DNA of 64,000 nucleotides from Viridothelium virens (lineage: Eukaryota > Ascomycota > Dothideomycetes > Trypetheliales > Trypetheliaceae). A model generated the notes under the pieces. The model saw only the letters and a program-made list of their open reading frames with translations. It did no database searches and was not told the origin of the DNA. How positions within the stretch are numbered: the first letter of the stretch is position 1; every line of letters begins with the position of its first letter. Shown one piece after another: positions 48,733 to 60,600 of this stretch. Position numbers and translations under genes: made by a program. Location: positions 496,001 to 560,000 of the forward strand of contig ML991775.1 in NCBI GenBank assembly GCA_010094025.1. Reading direction: 5' to 3'.

Positions 48733-50791
48733 TTATTTCGCAGCGTACCTGCTCCTTGCCCTCAGCCTATCGCCAAAATAGAACAGAATGTATACACCCG
48801 CAATACATGCCGTCGTAAAAGCAGCCAACATACTGACTCCACTTCCAATCCCCAAATTTGTGTACAATGGCCGGCTGAACAGGACTGCGCCCGCCGCCAG
48901 TGTGCTCCTTGCAAGATCGTTCCCCGCGAAGAGGGACGCCGCATACTGCGGATATACGAACGGAAGGTAGAGAAAGATACACTGGATCAGGATAAACACC
49001 CCAACAGTGAAGATGCCCACCCCAATAACGCTGACAATCCAATGCACGCTCGCTCGCGAAGTCCACGCGTAGATGAACAGTCCTACGGGACAAAGCCATG
49101 CCGCGAATAACGCAGGAATGAGTCGGCGCTCGGGCGCACCAAGTCCATTGGCTCTGATCTCTGGCTCGACGACCCAATAGATATATGACCAGTATACTGC
49201 GATCGAGATCACAACTGCGACGGTGATACTTAGGAATGTCAACCCCATTTGCCCAAGATTGAACCCGTAGATATCAACGTAGACGAGCGGGAAGGCCTCG
49301 AAGAAGGAATAGTAGATCCCATAGAGCAACGCGACATAGACCGCTGTGAAAGCAATCGCCGGGTCCAGCAACATCAGCAGGATCGGCCGCCACAGCGCCT
49401 CGATCGCCACCTCCCGGGGATTCAGATTAGCCTGATCGATCTCGGACTGGCTCTTCAACCTGCTGTCACCCGTCAACTTCCTCAGCCGCCTCGCACGCCA
49501 CAACAAGATATTCGGGCCGGACGTCTCGGGCAGAAACAGAAACGCAACCCAGACAGGTCCCGACAACCACAGCATCTCCCACAGACTCCACCGCCAGTTC
49601 TCAGCCGCCACACTGAACCCAGAAATCATAGGCCCCAGCGCAGGTCCGCACGTCGCCGCAAGCGCCCACAGACAGATGGCGTACGGCAGCTTAATCAACG
49701 AGAACATGTCGCCCATGCTCGCGCCCCCCGTCGCGAGACACGGGCTCCCGAAGAAGCCCTGCAGGAAGCGCAGCACGAGGAGCCCCGCGAAGTTGTCGAC
49801 GAGCGCAGTGGGCACGCAGAGGATGACGAAGATGGCGAAGGTGATGATGTACGGCGGGTTGCGGCCGATGACGGGGATCTCGCTGATGGGGGACCAGACC
49901 ATGGGACCGATGCCGTAGGCAAGGACGTAGAGGGCGAGACCGAGCTCGGCGGCGGTGATGGAGACGCCGAAGCGGGTCGAGACGCCTTGGATGGAAGGGG
50001 TGTAGATGGCGCTGCCCATGTAGACACCGAGAGTGTAGAGGCTGGGTTGGGGTCAGTCAAAGTTGCGACAGAAGGGCAATGGGTATAGGCGGTTTGGTGG
50101 GGAAGACTTACCACAACAGCAGCAGCGAGAAGAGCTTCTTCTTAAGCGACCAGTTTTGAGGGTTTGCCGGGTCATCAGTGTCGTACCAGTCCACCAAAAT
50201 CGTTCCGTCATCGAGCTTCCCAGGCACGATTGGTTGAGTTGGTTGTTTAGACATACTCGCATTAGAAAGCTGCTGTTCAAGATCCTGTCTGGTGTGTGCT
50301 TGCGCAAGAGCCGTCTGAGTTGGGACCCGATCTAAAGTCCGTGCTGACTTGCTGGATTTTGCCGTTCGGTTGGTCTTGGTAGATTTTGCTGGTTGCATAT
50401 GCTCTAGGTCTTGTTCGTCTTTGGCAGTCTTGACCTTTTCCATGTCGTTTTGCCCTTGTCCCTCCATCTCGAGGTCTTTCGCGGTCTTAATCTTCTCCAA
50501 GTCATAATCGCCGTTGCGGTCCGACTCCTTTTCGATGTCGACGGTACGTTGGGAATCTGGCTGCGACTGTGAGCCTGATCGAGGAGCGCTTCCAAGGACA
50601 GTCTCAACATCTGGAAGAGGATGTTCCGCACTGGCGGCTGTCTGTTGTGAGTCTGTCTGAGATCCATTGTGGTCTTTGTATGCAACGGGTATTTCAAAAT
50701 TCTGTCTTTCTTCCGGATACTGGAGTACCCGGTTTCTAGTGATCCAACGAACCACTTGTCCTATAGGGGCATCTCGAATGAGATCAGACAT
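48733..50791 (-). CDS. MFS transporter, drug:H+ antiporter (FLR1-like)
   Basis: Exons 50112-50791 and 48733-50041 give 662 residues. A hydrophilic N-terminus of about 210 residues with repeated EK(I/V)KTAKD segments precedes twelve predicted transmembrane helices. The antiporter signature (motif C) is seen in ATCGPALGPMISGF; the loop 2-3 region reads GPMVWSPISEIPVIGRNPPY, where the RxGR-type motif is altered. LPETSGPNILLWRARRLRKL ends the N-half, typical of the fungal DHA1 multidrug/polyamine branch. The start at 50791 (MSDLIRDAP, typical of the family) was preferred to the Met 8 codons upstream. A TATATA run lies near 50963-50969, about 170 bp before the start. Substrate unknown. Confidence 0.9.
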
Positions 50792-52176
50792 GGTCTGTCT
50801 TTCTGTCCCAAGCACGAATAGATGGCCGAAAATTAATATTGTCAGAATAGCAGGAGAGTCTATCAGAAAGGGCGCGGAAGAAAGACGTCAAAATAAGGAG
50901 CAAGAACAACTTGAGAGCGCGAAAGCTATACTAGGGCAAACGCTCAGGCCTTGTGTGCCTCAATATATACTAATCAAACCTACATTCTGGCGGCAGCCCG
51001 CGATTTTACGTCCTTACAGTTCATGAGAAGTGCCCGGAACGCAAAAAGGGTCTCGAACCGACTGGCTAGAAAGGGGGTTGTGCCGAGAAAGCTGAGAAAG
51101 CGGCAGTGACTCAGGCGGTCCTGTACGGGAAGAAGATCTTAGAACAACGTTAACGGCTTCTTTCTTCTCTTGTGATTGGCTATATGGAGTCTTGCGGCGT
51201 AAAAAATCCACATGTTTGAAATTCGCCCGAGTTGCTGAACGAGGGGACGGATGTGGTTGGTGTCAGTACCCGAGAATCGTAGCGCCCATCAGGTCCGTCA
51301 GCTTCGTTTGATGACAAACTACTTAATTCTCCTTGGCACGAGTAAGGAAGGCAAGGATGAACTTCCAACCTTGGAACAGCCGCCTCTGATCTAAGCGTAA
51401 ATGATGTGCATATCAAGAAGATAGCGTCACTTTTGTTCGTTGATTGATGAATTAGTCGCAGGAATGAATCAGAGCGACGGCCAAATACTTCGTCCGCCTG
51501 CCCAATGCTGCCGCATCTATTTTTGACTAGAAATAGCTTAACTCCGCACGCTTCGCCCAAGACTTCAATCAAGCCTTTGGCGTGATTTGGTGCGATTTCG
51601 TGCGATCGCTAGAGAGGTTTCGCAGTCGTATGCGCTGTGGGTACGGAGTCGAAGAAGAACTACCTTTTTGCGCCGTCGGAGATAAGAAAATAGCCTACCA
51701 TCGTTCCCGCGTAAGCCTCCTCTACGCTCTCACTGCTCTCTACACGTGAGCCGGCTGCTTACGGCAACAATTTTTTTTTTTTTGGTGCGGGCCCGCGTTG
51801 GAGTTTGTTAAGCTGACCGGATACGGAACTTTCTACGATGCGGGCCACTCATCATGGCACCTGAAGGACTCTCGTGATCCGCCAACATTTCTAGGTTCGA
51901 AAACTTGACGCGATCGTCCCTTCGAATCATGTTTTCACCGCGGAGACAATGATGAACCTGAAAGCCTCCAACGCGTATGAAGGCTGGTCAAAATATCTCG
52001 ACGTGAGTGTTACTAAAACCGACGCATCGGAATATAGGTATCTACGTTTAGGATCTAGCTGTGCTCGAAATGGGTGTCTCAGGGACAACGATTTGATATC
52101 TTTCTACCGCCGAAGAACGCCTTGCTGAAACTCTTTCTATCCAGGTTTCCATCTCGTCATTATTAGAGCTTTAGTA
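50792..52176. other. intergenic, MFS start / acyltransferase end
   Basis: 1.4 kb holding the MFS promoter and the acyltransferase 3' UTR. A T(13) tract near 51770 and a 130-codon minus ORF at 51180-51572 without domain support are seen. A plus-strand ATG near 51950 followed by a GTGAGT is not enough to call a gene. Confidence 0.5.
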
Positions 52177-53552
52177 TCACCCACTGCGGAACCAACTGAT
52201 GATAATGCGAAGCAGATAATATATAAGCACGATTGGCGCGACTGGCAAAAGTATTTGCAAAACCTCCCGGGTGCGCGCAGGCCGAACTTCAGTTTCAATA
52301 TGCCCAGCACCGCATGCAACCTTGTCAGGAGAGACTGCACCGTTCCATTTATCTTTCCCCTCATCGGCAGGGAAGTTGCCTGTTCGTTGGTAATACTCGA
52401 GAAGATCGTCTTTCTCTTTCCAACGTTCGTATAACCATTGTTCGAAAGCTTTTGGGTCATTAAGAGGAATTTGGGGTAAGGCAAATTTCCTCCAATGCAT
52501 ATTGACCGATTTAGGTGGTCTGCCTTCAAGGTAGGTTCCGCGAAGGGTGAAGAGTTCTTCGCCGAATTGGCCGTGACTGGGGGATGTTAGATGAAATCAG
52601 AAATAGGATCAAAGGCGCTTACGGTATTCCTTCATACGCGATCGTACAGTCGTAAATATAATCCAGTGTTCTATCCAACTCCTGCAAACAAAACAATAGA
52701 CCTGTTGCGCGGGGGAGTAGACAGTGATCAAAGTCCCGCAAGCCATTCTTATTTGCCCATTTCTCAGACGAGTTCCTGCTGTTCGCTGACAGATTCGTTC
52801 CCTCGGGAAAAAGTAATAGCCACATGGGATCCAGCCCTTCTGGTCCGGACATTGGTCCGTTGTGTCGACTATTGAGCTTTCGCAAGCGATGCTGAAATCG
52901 TGGTCGGTCTCTCTCCCAGTTCCGCGCAAGAAAGATAAATCCAAATAATTGCATAGCCCAGCCCAGCACCGGTATCTGCTTGAGCGATTCTTTGAGAATA
53001 ATATAGAAGTGCCCATGCATGCGCGCAGTGTATGCGATCCACCACAAGTAGATCCACTCCGTATAGATCTGATGGTTGGCAATCATGACCAGACGGTACG
53101 GAAAGTCGCACTCGACTCTTCCGTCTTCTGTCTGTCGAAGTTCGCCGCGGACGCTTTCATCTCCGCTGATCCGGATCTTTGTTGGACTCCACCACTGTGT
53201 CATTGTCGTGATGAGGATCCCGAAACTTTGCTTGCAGAGGGCCATAAAAGCGTAGAAGTAGTCTTTATTAACAAAATACGAAAGGGCGAGAGGGAGTTGG
53301 CCGAGGTGGATGCTGCTCATCAAATTAACGATGCGAGTCCTCTACGAAACACCACAAGATCACTCACACCGCACATCCTCCACCAAAATAAATCACAAAG
53401 GATATCAGCCGTATCGCCTGGACCAGCACATTATGCCTAGGGGGTCCCGCTGGGTGCCGTCGTGGTGCGCCGATGCTCTCAGTTGCATCCATTCCCGCTC
53501 CTGCGTCAGGCATTAACCGTCTTGTTCTCCGGTTGAGCTCACTCGAGGACAT
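52177..53552 (-). CDS. Lysophospholipid acyltransferase (CST26/LCLAT type)
   Basis: Exons 53368-53552, 52623-53315 and 52177-52576 give 425 residues. These enzymes re-acylate lysophospholipids at the ER/mitochondrial interface. Seen: an N-terminal hydrophobic segment (LVQAIRLISFVIYFGG), motif I region IANHQIYTEWIYLWW, motif III LFPEGTNLS, motif IV-like region, and a C-terminal membrane helix (ILLPVAPIVLIYYLLRIII). The usual motif I is HX4D; here the sixth position is Glu (HQIYTE), an unusual but conservative change. Intron 2 splits a Pro codon; the first acceptor could shift by one codon. The start encodes a Ser/Arg-rich leader. Confidence 0.9.
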
Positions 53553-54340
53553 GTCCTTAGGGATACATGTGTCTAGATAGTCTTCGTTCTTGTATTTCGG
53601 CCGAGGACTTTCTTGCTGAAAGCGGAAGATGTCGTATATACCATCAAACGGAGATGTCGCGTGCGTTTCCGGTCACCTGGCCTGACTGAGTGAGTTCTGC
53701 AAGTCGAGACAAAGACCTCTTTAGGGGTCAAACGGGACGAGCAAGACGGCGCTGCTGACAGGTCTGGATCCGTTCCGCCATCCTGGAATAACAATATTGA
53801 GAGCTGACTACCGACGTGGGATTGTTGGTGATGATAGAGGAAAAGGCGAACAGCTCATACTGAGTGGTAGGATGGCGCTGTCGTCATAGAGCGTACTTTA
53901 CGCAGCCCGGTCTCGGAAGCCTACTTTCACCAGCCATGCATCTCCAAATAAAGTAATGAGTAAGTCAGATATTTCCTCCATCTGATCTAGCTTGCACATC
54001 AGTCTCATCTGCTCCGGAATGCAACATGTTGTCGTAATTAACGACAGCTCGACCCTTAAAAATATCTCTTTTCATGGGTCGTGCTAACCTCTTTTTCCTA
54101 CTACGTTCAAGAAAGAGTAGCCATGTGTCCTCTGCATGCACAATTTCCTTGTCGTTTCACGGGAAAAAGACCATGAGCAGTCCTTCGTTCTAATCTAAGC
54201 AGTATTAGGTCATCTCTTGTTCCCTTTTCTTAAGTGTAATTCATCAAAGTGTGTTTCGTCTTAAACCTCGGTGTTGATGGAGCAATAGTCATGAATGCAT
54301 CACCAAGGAGTTCCAGAAATTCCATTCATGCTGTTATAAA
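53553..54340. other. divergent region, acyltransferase / NAD kinase
   Basis: 788 bp between divergent starts, likely shared promoter. No gene or repeat recognised. Confidence 0.5.
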
Positions 54341-55801
54341 ATGCAGCCTATTACCCGTTGCCTGAAGCGCAAGCTCGACTGGCGTCGTACATTTTCTCAG
54401 TCTACTCGCCATGATATCGTCAAAGACGTCCGGCAACTTGAAGACCGAATAATACCGAAATATCAAGGTGGATAACTCTAGCTGCCTTCTTCAAACCCAT
54501 TGATCTCACTAACCAGCCACTTACTAGAAACGCCTTCTACCGATCTGTTGTGCTTGCAATGGCCATCTCCACCCCGCAACATACTTCTCACCAAAAAAGC
54601 CAACGCCCCCAATGTCACCGCCTCCCTTCTCGAGTACGCTACCCATATCCACACTACCTATCCGGGTACCTCCCTAGTCTTTGAACCTCATACTGCCACC
54701 TCTATCGCAGACGCCCTCCCCTTCGATATCTACGCCCCGCTCTCTGATTCTTCCTCGATCCCGACATCAAACTCCCTCCTCCCACAGAAAATAGATCTCA
54801 CCTGCACCCTTGGCGGTGATGGCACCATCCTCCGCGCGGCAGCCCTCTTCGCCAGCGCCCCCTCTCCGCCTCCCATCCTTTCCTTCAGCATGGGCACCAT
54901 CGGTTTTCTTGGCGAGTGGAAGTTCGCCGAGTACAAGCGCGCCTTCCGAGAAGTCTACATGTCGGGCGCCGAAGCCGGCGCAGGCAGCAGCGTCGCGATG
55001 GAGGAGCCTTCAACTCACGACAGCGCCAGGCGGCCTCACGAACGAAGCGTCAAGGCACCGAACGAACATAACGACGACGACGACAACGGCCGCGGCCTCA
55101 CCGGCTGGTCTTCGATCCGCGGCAAAGCCATGGGGCCCGCGCGCGGCGCCCGCGTCCTCGTCCGCAACCGGCTACAAGTCGGCGTGTTCGCGCGCGACGG
55201 TTCGCGCGTTTCCGCCTCCGCCGCCGACCAGGCCTCTCCGCCGTCTCCCCCCTCGACCAGCGCTGCCGACAGCGATATCTACGCCCTCAACGAGGTCCTC
55301 ATCCATCGGGGCCGCGACCCGCACCTCGCCATCGTGGACGTCTTCGTCGGCGGCCGCCACCTGACTGAGGCGGTCGCCGACGGCATGATCGTCTCGACGC
55401 CGACGGGGAGCACCGCGTATGCGCTCAGCAGTGGCGGCAGTATCGTTCACCCACTGGTGTCGAGCTTGCTGCTTACGCCTATCTGTCCCCGCAGTCTGAG
55501 TTTTAGGCCGCTGGTGCTGCCGGCGAATACGCCGGTGACGCTGCGGCTGAGCGAGAAGAATCGCGCGCGCGAGGTTGAGGTCAGTGTGGACGGGGTGAGG
55601 CGGAGTGAGGGGATGGGTGTGGGAATGGAGGTGAGGGTTAGGGGGGAGGAGATAAGGGGTGGGAGGGGGCAGTGGGTGGGTGGGGTGCCGAGTATTGTGC
55701 GAGGAGCCATTGGAGCAGAGAGCATGACGGGGGATGATCACTGGGTCGGGGGTTTGAATGGGTTGTTGAAATTTAACTATCCCTTTGGGGGGGAGGCCTG
55801 A
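54341..55801 (+). CDS. pos5: Mitochondrial NAD(H) kinase, POS5-like
   Basis: Phosphorylates NAD(H) to NADP(H) with ATP. Exons 54341-54467 and 54528-55801 give 466 residues. Exon 1, spliced with a CTAAC branch site and acceptor TACTAG, encodes an Arg-rich amphipathic mitochondrial presequence (MQPITRCLKRKLDWRRTFSQ). The catalytic core follows: PPRNILLTKK, LGGDGTILRAA (GGDG is the signature), SMGTIGFLGEW, ALNEVLIHRG, GGRHLTEAVADGMIVSTPTG, TAYALSSGGSIVHP. A Ser/Asp/Ala/Gly-rich insert sits between 55,000 and 55,260, splitting the ALNEV and SMGTIGF parts. The long frame alone would start at a TTG, missing the presequence. Confidence 0.94.
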
Positions 55802-56492
55802 TGATCACAAAGCTTGCCCTTCCTGTACTGTACATACTACAAGCTGCATGATGCGCCTTACGTCTTATCTGCATAGGCATAGGCATCAAATTGTACAATG
55901 TGTCACATAGATGGTACCGAAACTGCTACGATGCTGATCACAATTGCGTCTCGTGCAGGACGCGGCACCGTCGTGCATTCGAAGGATCGAGAACTGCAGG
56001 GGCTCAGCGTTCTTGGAGTTGAGTGTATTTCTGCCGTTGCTTTAACAGTCCGGTAACTACCGAAAAGTCGACGGCAAGAAGCGGCAAAACGGGCGCATGT
56101 GAATAACTGCATGTGAATAGATAGCGAAGAGGGAAGATGGCATCTGCAATAGGTAGTTGATAGACCGACCAAGACTCTACGAATATTCCTGCAAGGGCGC
56201 GATTCCTGTATTTGAGAAAGTGGAACGATTCTTGCGGTTGACCTTCGAGAGATCATTACCCCGCAGTGCCCGCTTCGGGGGAATTTTGCGGCTCCCCGAC
56301 GCTTCGTCACGACATGCCCCTCTTACAACCAAAATACTTCCGCCAAGACTTGTCCTTTCTCAGCCTAGCGATTTTGATACCTTATGGGTCTGAAGGGTTG
56401 AAAAAAAAAAAAAACCTGTCCAGAATTTGCATCCTGGTAGAGAATAGCGACAAGGGAGATCAAGGGTGCTGTACAGTGAGAAGTTCTTCACT
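55802..56492. other. intergenic, NAD kinase / oxidoreductase
   Basis: 691 bp with an A-rich run of about 14 near 56401. No gene supported. Confidence 0.5.
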
Positions 56493-57664
56493 ATGAGCAA
56501 GACGTACAATATCGGTGTCATAGGTTATGGGTTTGTCATTTCCGTCTTTCAACTATCTCACAGAATTTACTGAAGTACGACAATGATGAACGGGACTTAC
56601 TATTCACGCTTCCTAGCATGGCCGCCAAAGTCTTCCATATTCCTCTCATCGCCGTTACGCCATCCATGAAGCTCCATACCATTGTGCAACGCACACCAAC
56701 AGCCTCGAACTCTGCCTCAAAGGATCACCCCGGAGTCAAAATCGTCCCATCCGTCGATGAACTCTTCGCTGATCCGGAGATCAACATTGTGATCGTGACA
56801 TCGACACCTGAAACGCATTTCTCCTTCACGAAGGCTGCACTAGAAGCAGGAAAGCACGTGCTGGTGGAAAAACCCTTCGTGCCCACCGCTGCAGAAGCGC
56901 AGCGGCTGATAGAAGTCTCTCAGCAAACGAAGAAGCTACTCTGTGTATACCAAAATAGGCGGTGGGATACGGATTTCCTCACGTTCCGGAAGCTGCAGAG
57001 GGAGGGAACGTTAGGTCGACTGGTCGAGTTCGAAACTCATTTTGATCGCCACCGACTTGACCGCCCCGAGACATGGAAGGGTACTCTAGGGATGGATCAG
57101 GCGGGAGGCGTGGTATATGATCTTGGCACGCATCTGATTGACCAAGTGGTGGTCGCGTTTGGTATGCCACAAGAGGTTACTGGAGTTTTAGCGAACCAGC
57201 GCGGCGATGAGGGCGAACCAGACTCGATGACTGCGCTGCTGAGATATACACAAGGAAAGGAGAAGGGCCTGTTAGCGACAGTGAAGGCTGCTGTCATCAG
57301 TCCTGAGACGGCGCAATTGAGGTATTGGGTGCGAGGGACAAAGGGAAGCTTCAAAAAGTATCATTTGGATGTGCAAGAAGACCAACTGAAAGCAGGAATG
57401 AAGCCTGGTGATGAAGGATACGGCATTGAGAGCAATGACATGTCAGGGAGGTTGGTCGTCATGGAAGGAGACACGCCAAAAGAGAGCATCTGGACAAACG
57501 TGGAACCGGAGTCTTACGCGGCATTGTATCAACAATTTGCCAAAGCGATAGACCAAGGGGCTTCGGAAGCAGTCCCGGTGAAAGCCAGTGAAGCGAGGGA
57601 CGTCCTACGAATCATCGAGGCTGTGAGGGAAAGTGCTAGGAGCAAGAAGACCATCGTGTTGTAG
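56493..57664 (+). CDS. Gfo/Idh/MocA-family oxidoreductase
   Basis: Exons 56493-56530 and 56617-57664 give 361 residues. Exon 1 (13 codons) supplies the first Rossmann strand and most of the NAD(P)-binding glycine loop (IGVIGYG), which the frame starting at 56618 lacks. The donor is GTTTGT. The rest shows VIVTSTPETHF, the EKP motif (VLVEKPFVP), the substrate-side helix DLGTHLIDQ and a C-terminal beta sheet. It is an NAD(P)-dependent dehydrogenase of a sugar or inositol-like substrate; the specific substrate cannot be named. Its gene faces the long empty stretch to its right. Confidence 0.92.
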
Positions 57665-60600
57665 TAGCAGAATCGCCATTGTAACGGACAGTTTTCCTAG
57701 GGGGGGACGGACAACATCCATGGCTTGTTGAGACTGCTAAGAATCCTTTACCCCGCCATTCTTTGCACTGAGTGATCCAGTCGGTAAAGCAATAATGCGA
57801 AATTTTAGTCCGTCGCGCTGCGCGGAAAAGGAGACGAGAGGAAGTCGGTTCGACGAAGGCCAATATTGTCGTTGTCAAATTTCTCAAATACCAAGTACAC
57901 AGACCCTCTCGGCAGTCCAATCTGGCATGTAGTCCCGCTTGTTTGCATGCAGCGGCGTATGGTATCGCATCCAAGCTGACTTCGAGATGCGTCCTTCCGC
58001 CCGTAGGATTGGCTCTCGATTCTCGATTACGAACAAAATCGTGGCATGCCTGGTGGAAACTAATGCTTGCTGGCTTGACAGAGCGCTGGTGTACTCCGTA
58101 CGGAGACTGTACGGACGGGTTCTCGCAGCGTGCGCTAAAGCGTCGATCGAAGATGTGAGGTTCCAAATTAAAAATACATACATCTTGACAGAAATCCACA
58201 GATCAACGCAGTGGCGAAAATCTCCCGGAATTGGTAATGTTCTTACCATTTTTGATCCTTCGCCTGAACGCCACGACGCGTATGCAGGTGTAGGCAGGGA
58301 ACGGGAGCGTGGGCAGTCCCGCAGCTTTTGCTTTGACGTGTTTGAATGGCTACGATGGTAATTTCACGTCAACAATAGAGGTGAAAGATGTAGATTCCAG
58401 CTGTCTTAGTGCCCAGATGGTGGCAAGCCAGCCGTCACCCGATTGGGTAACTTCGCGACTCACGACTCCGGTCACTGACTCGAATATGGCCAATGTCTGC
58501 TATCGAGTGATAGTCTGTAAGGTCCTTCCAGTTGTTACCCAAACGAGTCAGCTACGTCTTCACACCTGGGACTGGCGGACCAATCAATCCTTTTCCCCCC
58601 CCAAGAAGTGAGGTTGAAAAAAAGTTATCCGATCTTCATTAGGCGGAAGTTACTTGGTCAGGCGAGAGTTTCTTTTGCCAGCCCCCGTGGTTTGACAACG
58701 GCCGCTAAGCCTGTCGCAATCTGCATTGGTAAACTTTAAAAAAGTTGCGGAGACAACGCAGAGGGTGCAGAGGGTCATTCGGTTAGAACGATCTCCTAAC
58801 GATGCTTTCTTTTGCAGGGCCACTTTTAACATGTCCGTCTGTCTAGGCCTTCGTCGCATGATGCAGAGAAACGGCCTTCGTCGCTCTGTCAAACTGGGTT
58901 CGGCAATCTTGGCGGCTTGGCTCGTGCACCCTCCGCATTGAACATGTACGATAAATGCGAAATGGCAGTCATGGTGGTCAGGGTAAAATACGCTACGTCA
59001 TCCATTCTCAGAGATTGGTGGACTATCTCCCAGATTCCGTCGGACCCTGGATGGGCGTAGACGAAAGGCACGGGTCAGTGGGGAGATCCGGCTCGCATTG
59101 TGGTCATGATCAATGATGGATGGGTATGGATGGCGCTATTGGACCTGTCGGTGCTGTGCCTCTGTCGTTGATGATGACGACGCATTGATTTCCAAAGCAT
59201 CATAAAGCATTGCATTCTTACTTCGGCTCTCCACTCAGGATCGTGTGTGCGCGAACAGCGTATGCAGTTACAATGAATCCAAGACTAGACGCGCCTCGAA
59301 CAATACCTTCGGTAAGCTATCACGGAAGTCAGAGCCAGTGCCTGACTGGCTGTGGAGGGCTAGGTCGGGTTTCGCTGGGCAGAGCAGAGCACCTGGCCCA
59401 AAACTGTGGGAATTACGAGCACCTTCTAGAATCCAATTGCACCTCTTCTTGTTTCTGACGGTCTCGGGTATCATTTCCCCAGGCGATTGTTGAGATTGTG
59501 GACAACGAACCCCAGGTCGAGGGTCTCTCAGCTTGAAACTGAACGCTCTGATGTGTGTGCATGGGCTGCGGATAACTCCCTGTCGTGTTTGGAGAAGGAA
59601 AAATGTGGGGTTTCAGTAATTAGACATGGATGGTCCCCGTCGAGTTGGGCGCCGAGAGTGAAATCGATGGTTGCGCACAGCTCCTGTTGAGTCTCTGACT
59701 TCGCAACTTTTTCCAGGTTGCAATAATGAAAGGGAGCAGCATCAGGGGAAGGAAAGGGACGGCAGACGCTGATGAAGAGCGCCATAAGGAGCAGCTAGAC
59801 GTCATGCAACCAGACTGACTAGTTAGCAGAGAGTAGAGACGACAGTCGGGCCTATCTGATGATCATCCGAGATGTTCCACTGGGATTGTGGGTGACAGGG
59901 GGCGAGACATTTTGGGTCCGTTTCACAACGGTCTTGCCCTTTCGGACGGGCAGGAGAAGTCCTTTCGGAAGAGTCGAGAAATTCGTGGTCGCCGACACAG
60001 ACAGACGACTACCTACCTAAGTACAGTACCTCTTCACTAACGAATGCATGGGCACGTGCAGGAACGGATTGCAGAATGTTCGCGCTTGGTTCCATTGGGT
60101 ACCGTGATACCATTGGCCGATTGCTGCATCTTGTAAGATGGAGGTGGGTACTACTCCGTAGATGGAGAGGCAACAGGAGGGAAGGAGAGAGAGATAGAGA
60201 GCTTTGCCAGCGTTGCCAGCTTTTCGCCAGCTTTGCCAAGACGGCAGATGAGCGAGAGTCTTAGGGGTGGCCTGATCCGGACGGAAGAAGAGAGGCTCTG
60301 AGGCGGAAGATGCCGTGCTGGGTGGCAAGTGGCAGGGGGCGACCAGGTCCAGGGCTGTCAGGTCGTGGCCGTGGTCGGCGAGGTCGGTGGAGCCTTGGAG
60401 TGTCGCTGGTGGCCGGCGCTGGTGGTCGCTGTCGCTGGAGCTCGGAAGTGCCCAGAACAGAGGCGTCAGAGGCAAGAGAGGCTAGTTAACGGCCTAGGAG
60501 CAGGGTAGCCGGCGATCCCTGCTGCAATTCATCTGCTGGTGTGCTCTGCACTTCTGGGTGTCTGGGTGTCTGGGTGCTCTGGTGCTCTGCTCTTTTGGCG

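Noticed and set aside
49249-50088. 279-codon plus-strand ORF opposite the MFS transporter
   Set aside because: Arg/Gln-rich antisense shadow of a high-GC coding region; the minus strand has clear MFS motifs.
51768-51783. T-rich tract as a Pol III terminator for a tRNA
   Set aside because: No A/B box or cloverleaf found upstream; the same kind of tract occurs in several promoters here.
51952-52110. Possible 33-residue spliced micro-ORF on the plus strand
   Set aside because: Only one donor-like and one acceptor-like site, no conservation or context to support it.
57939-58361. 140-codon plus ORF in the WOPR upstream region
   Set aside because: Composition and content look random; no domain or splice support.
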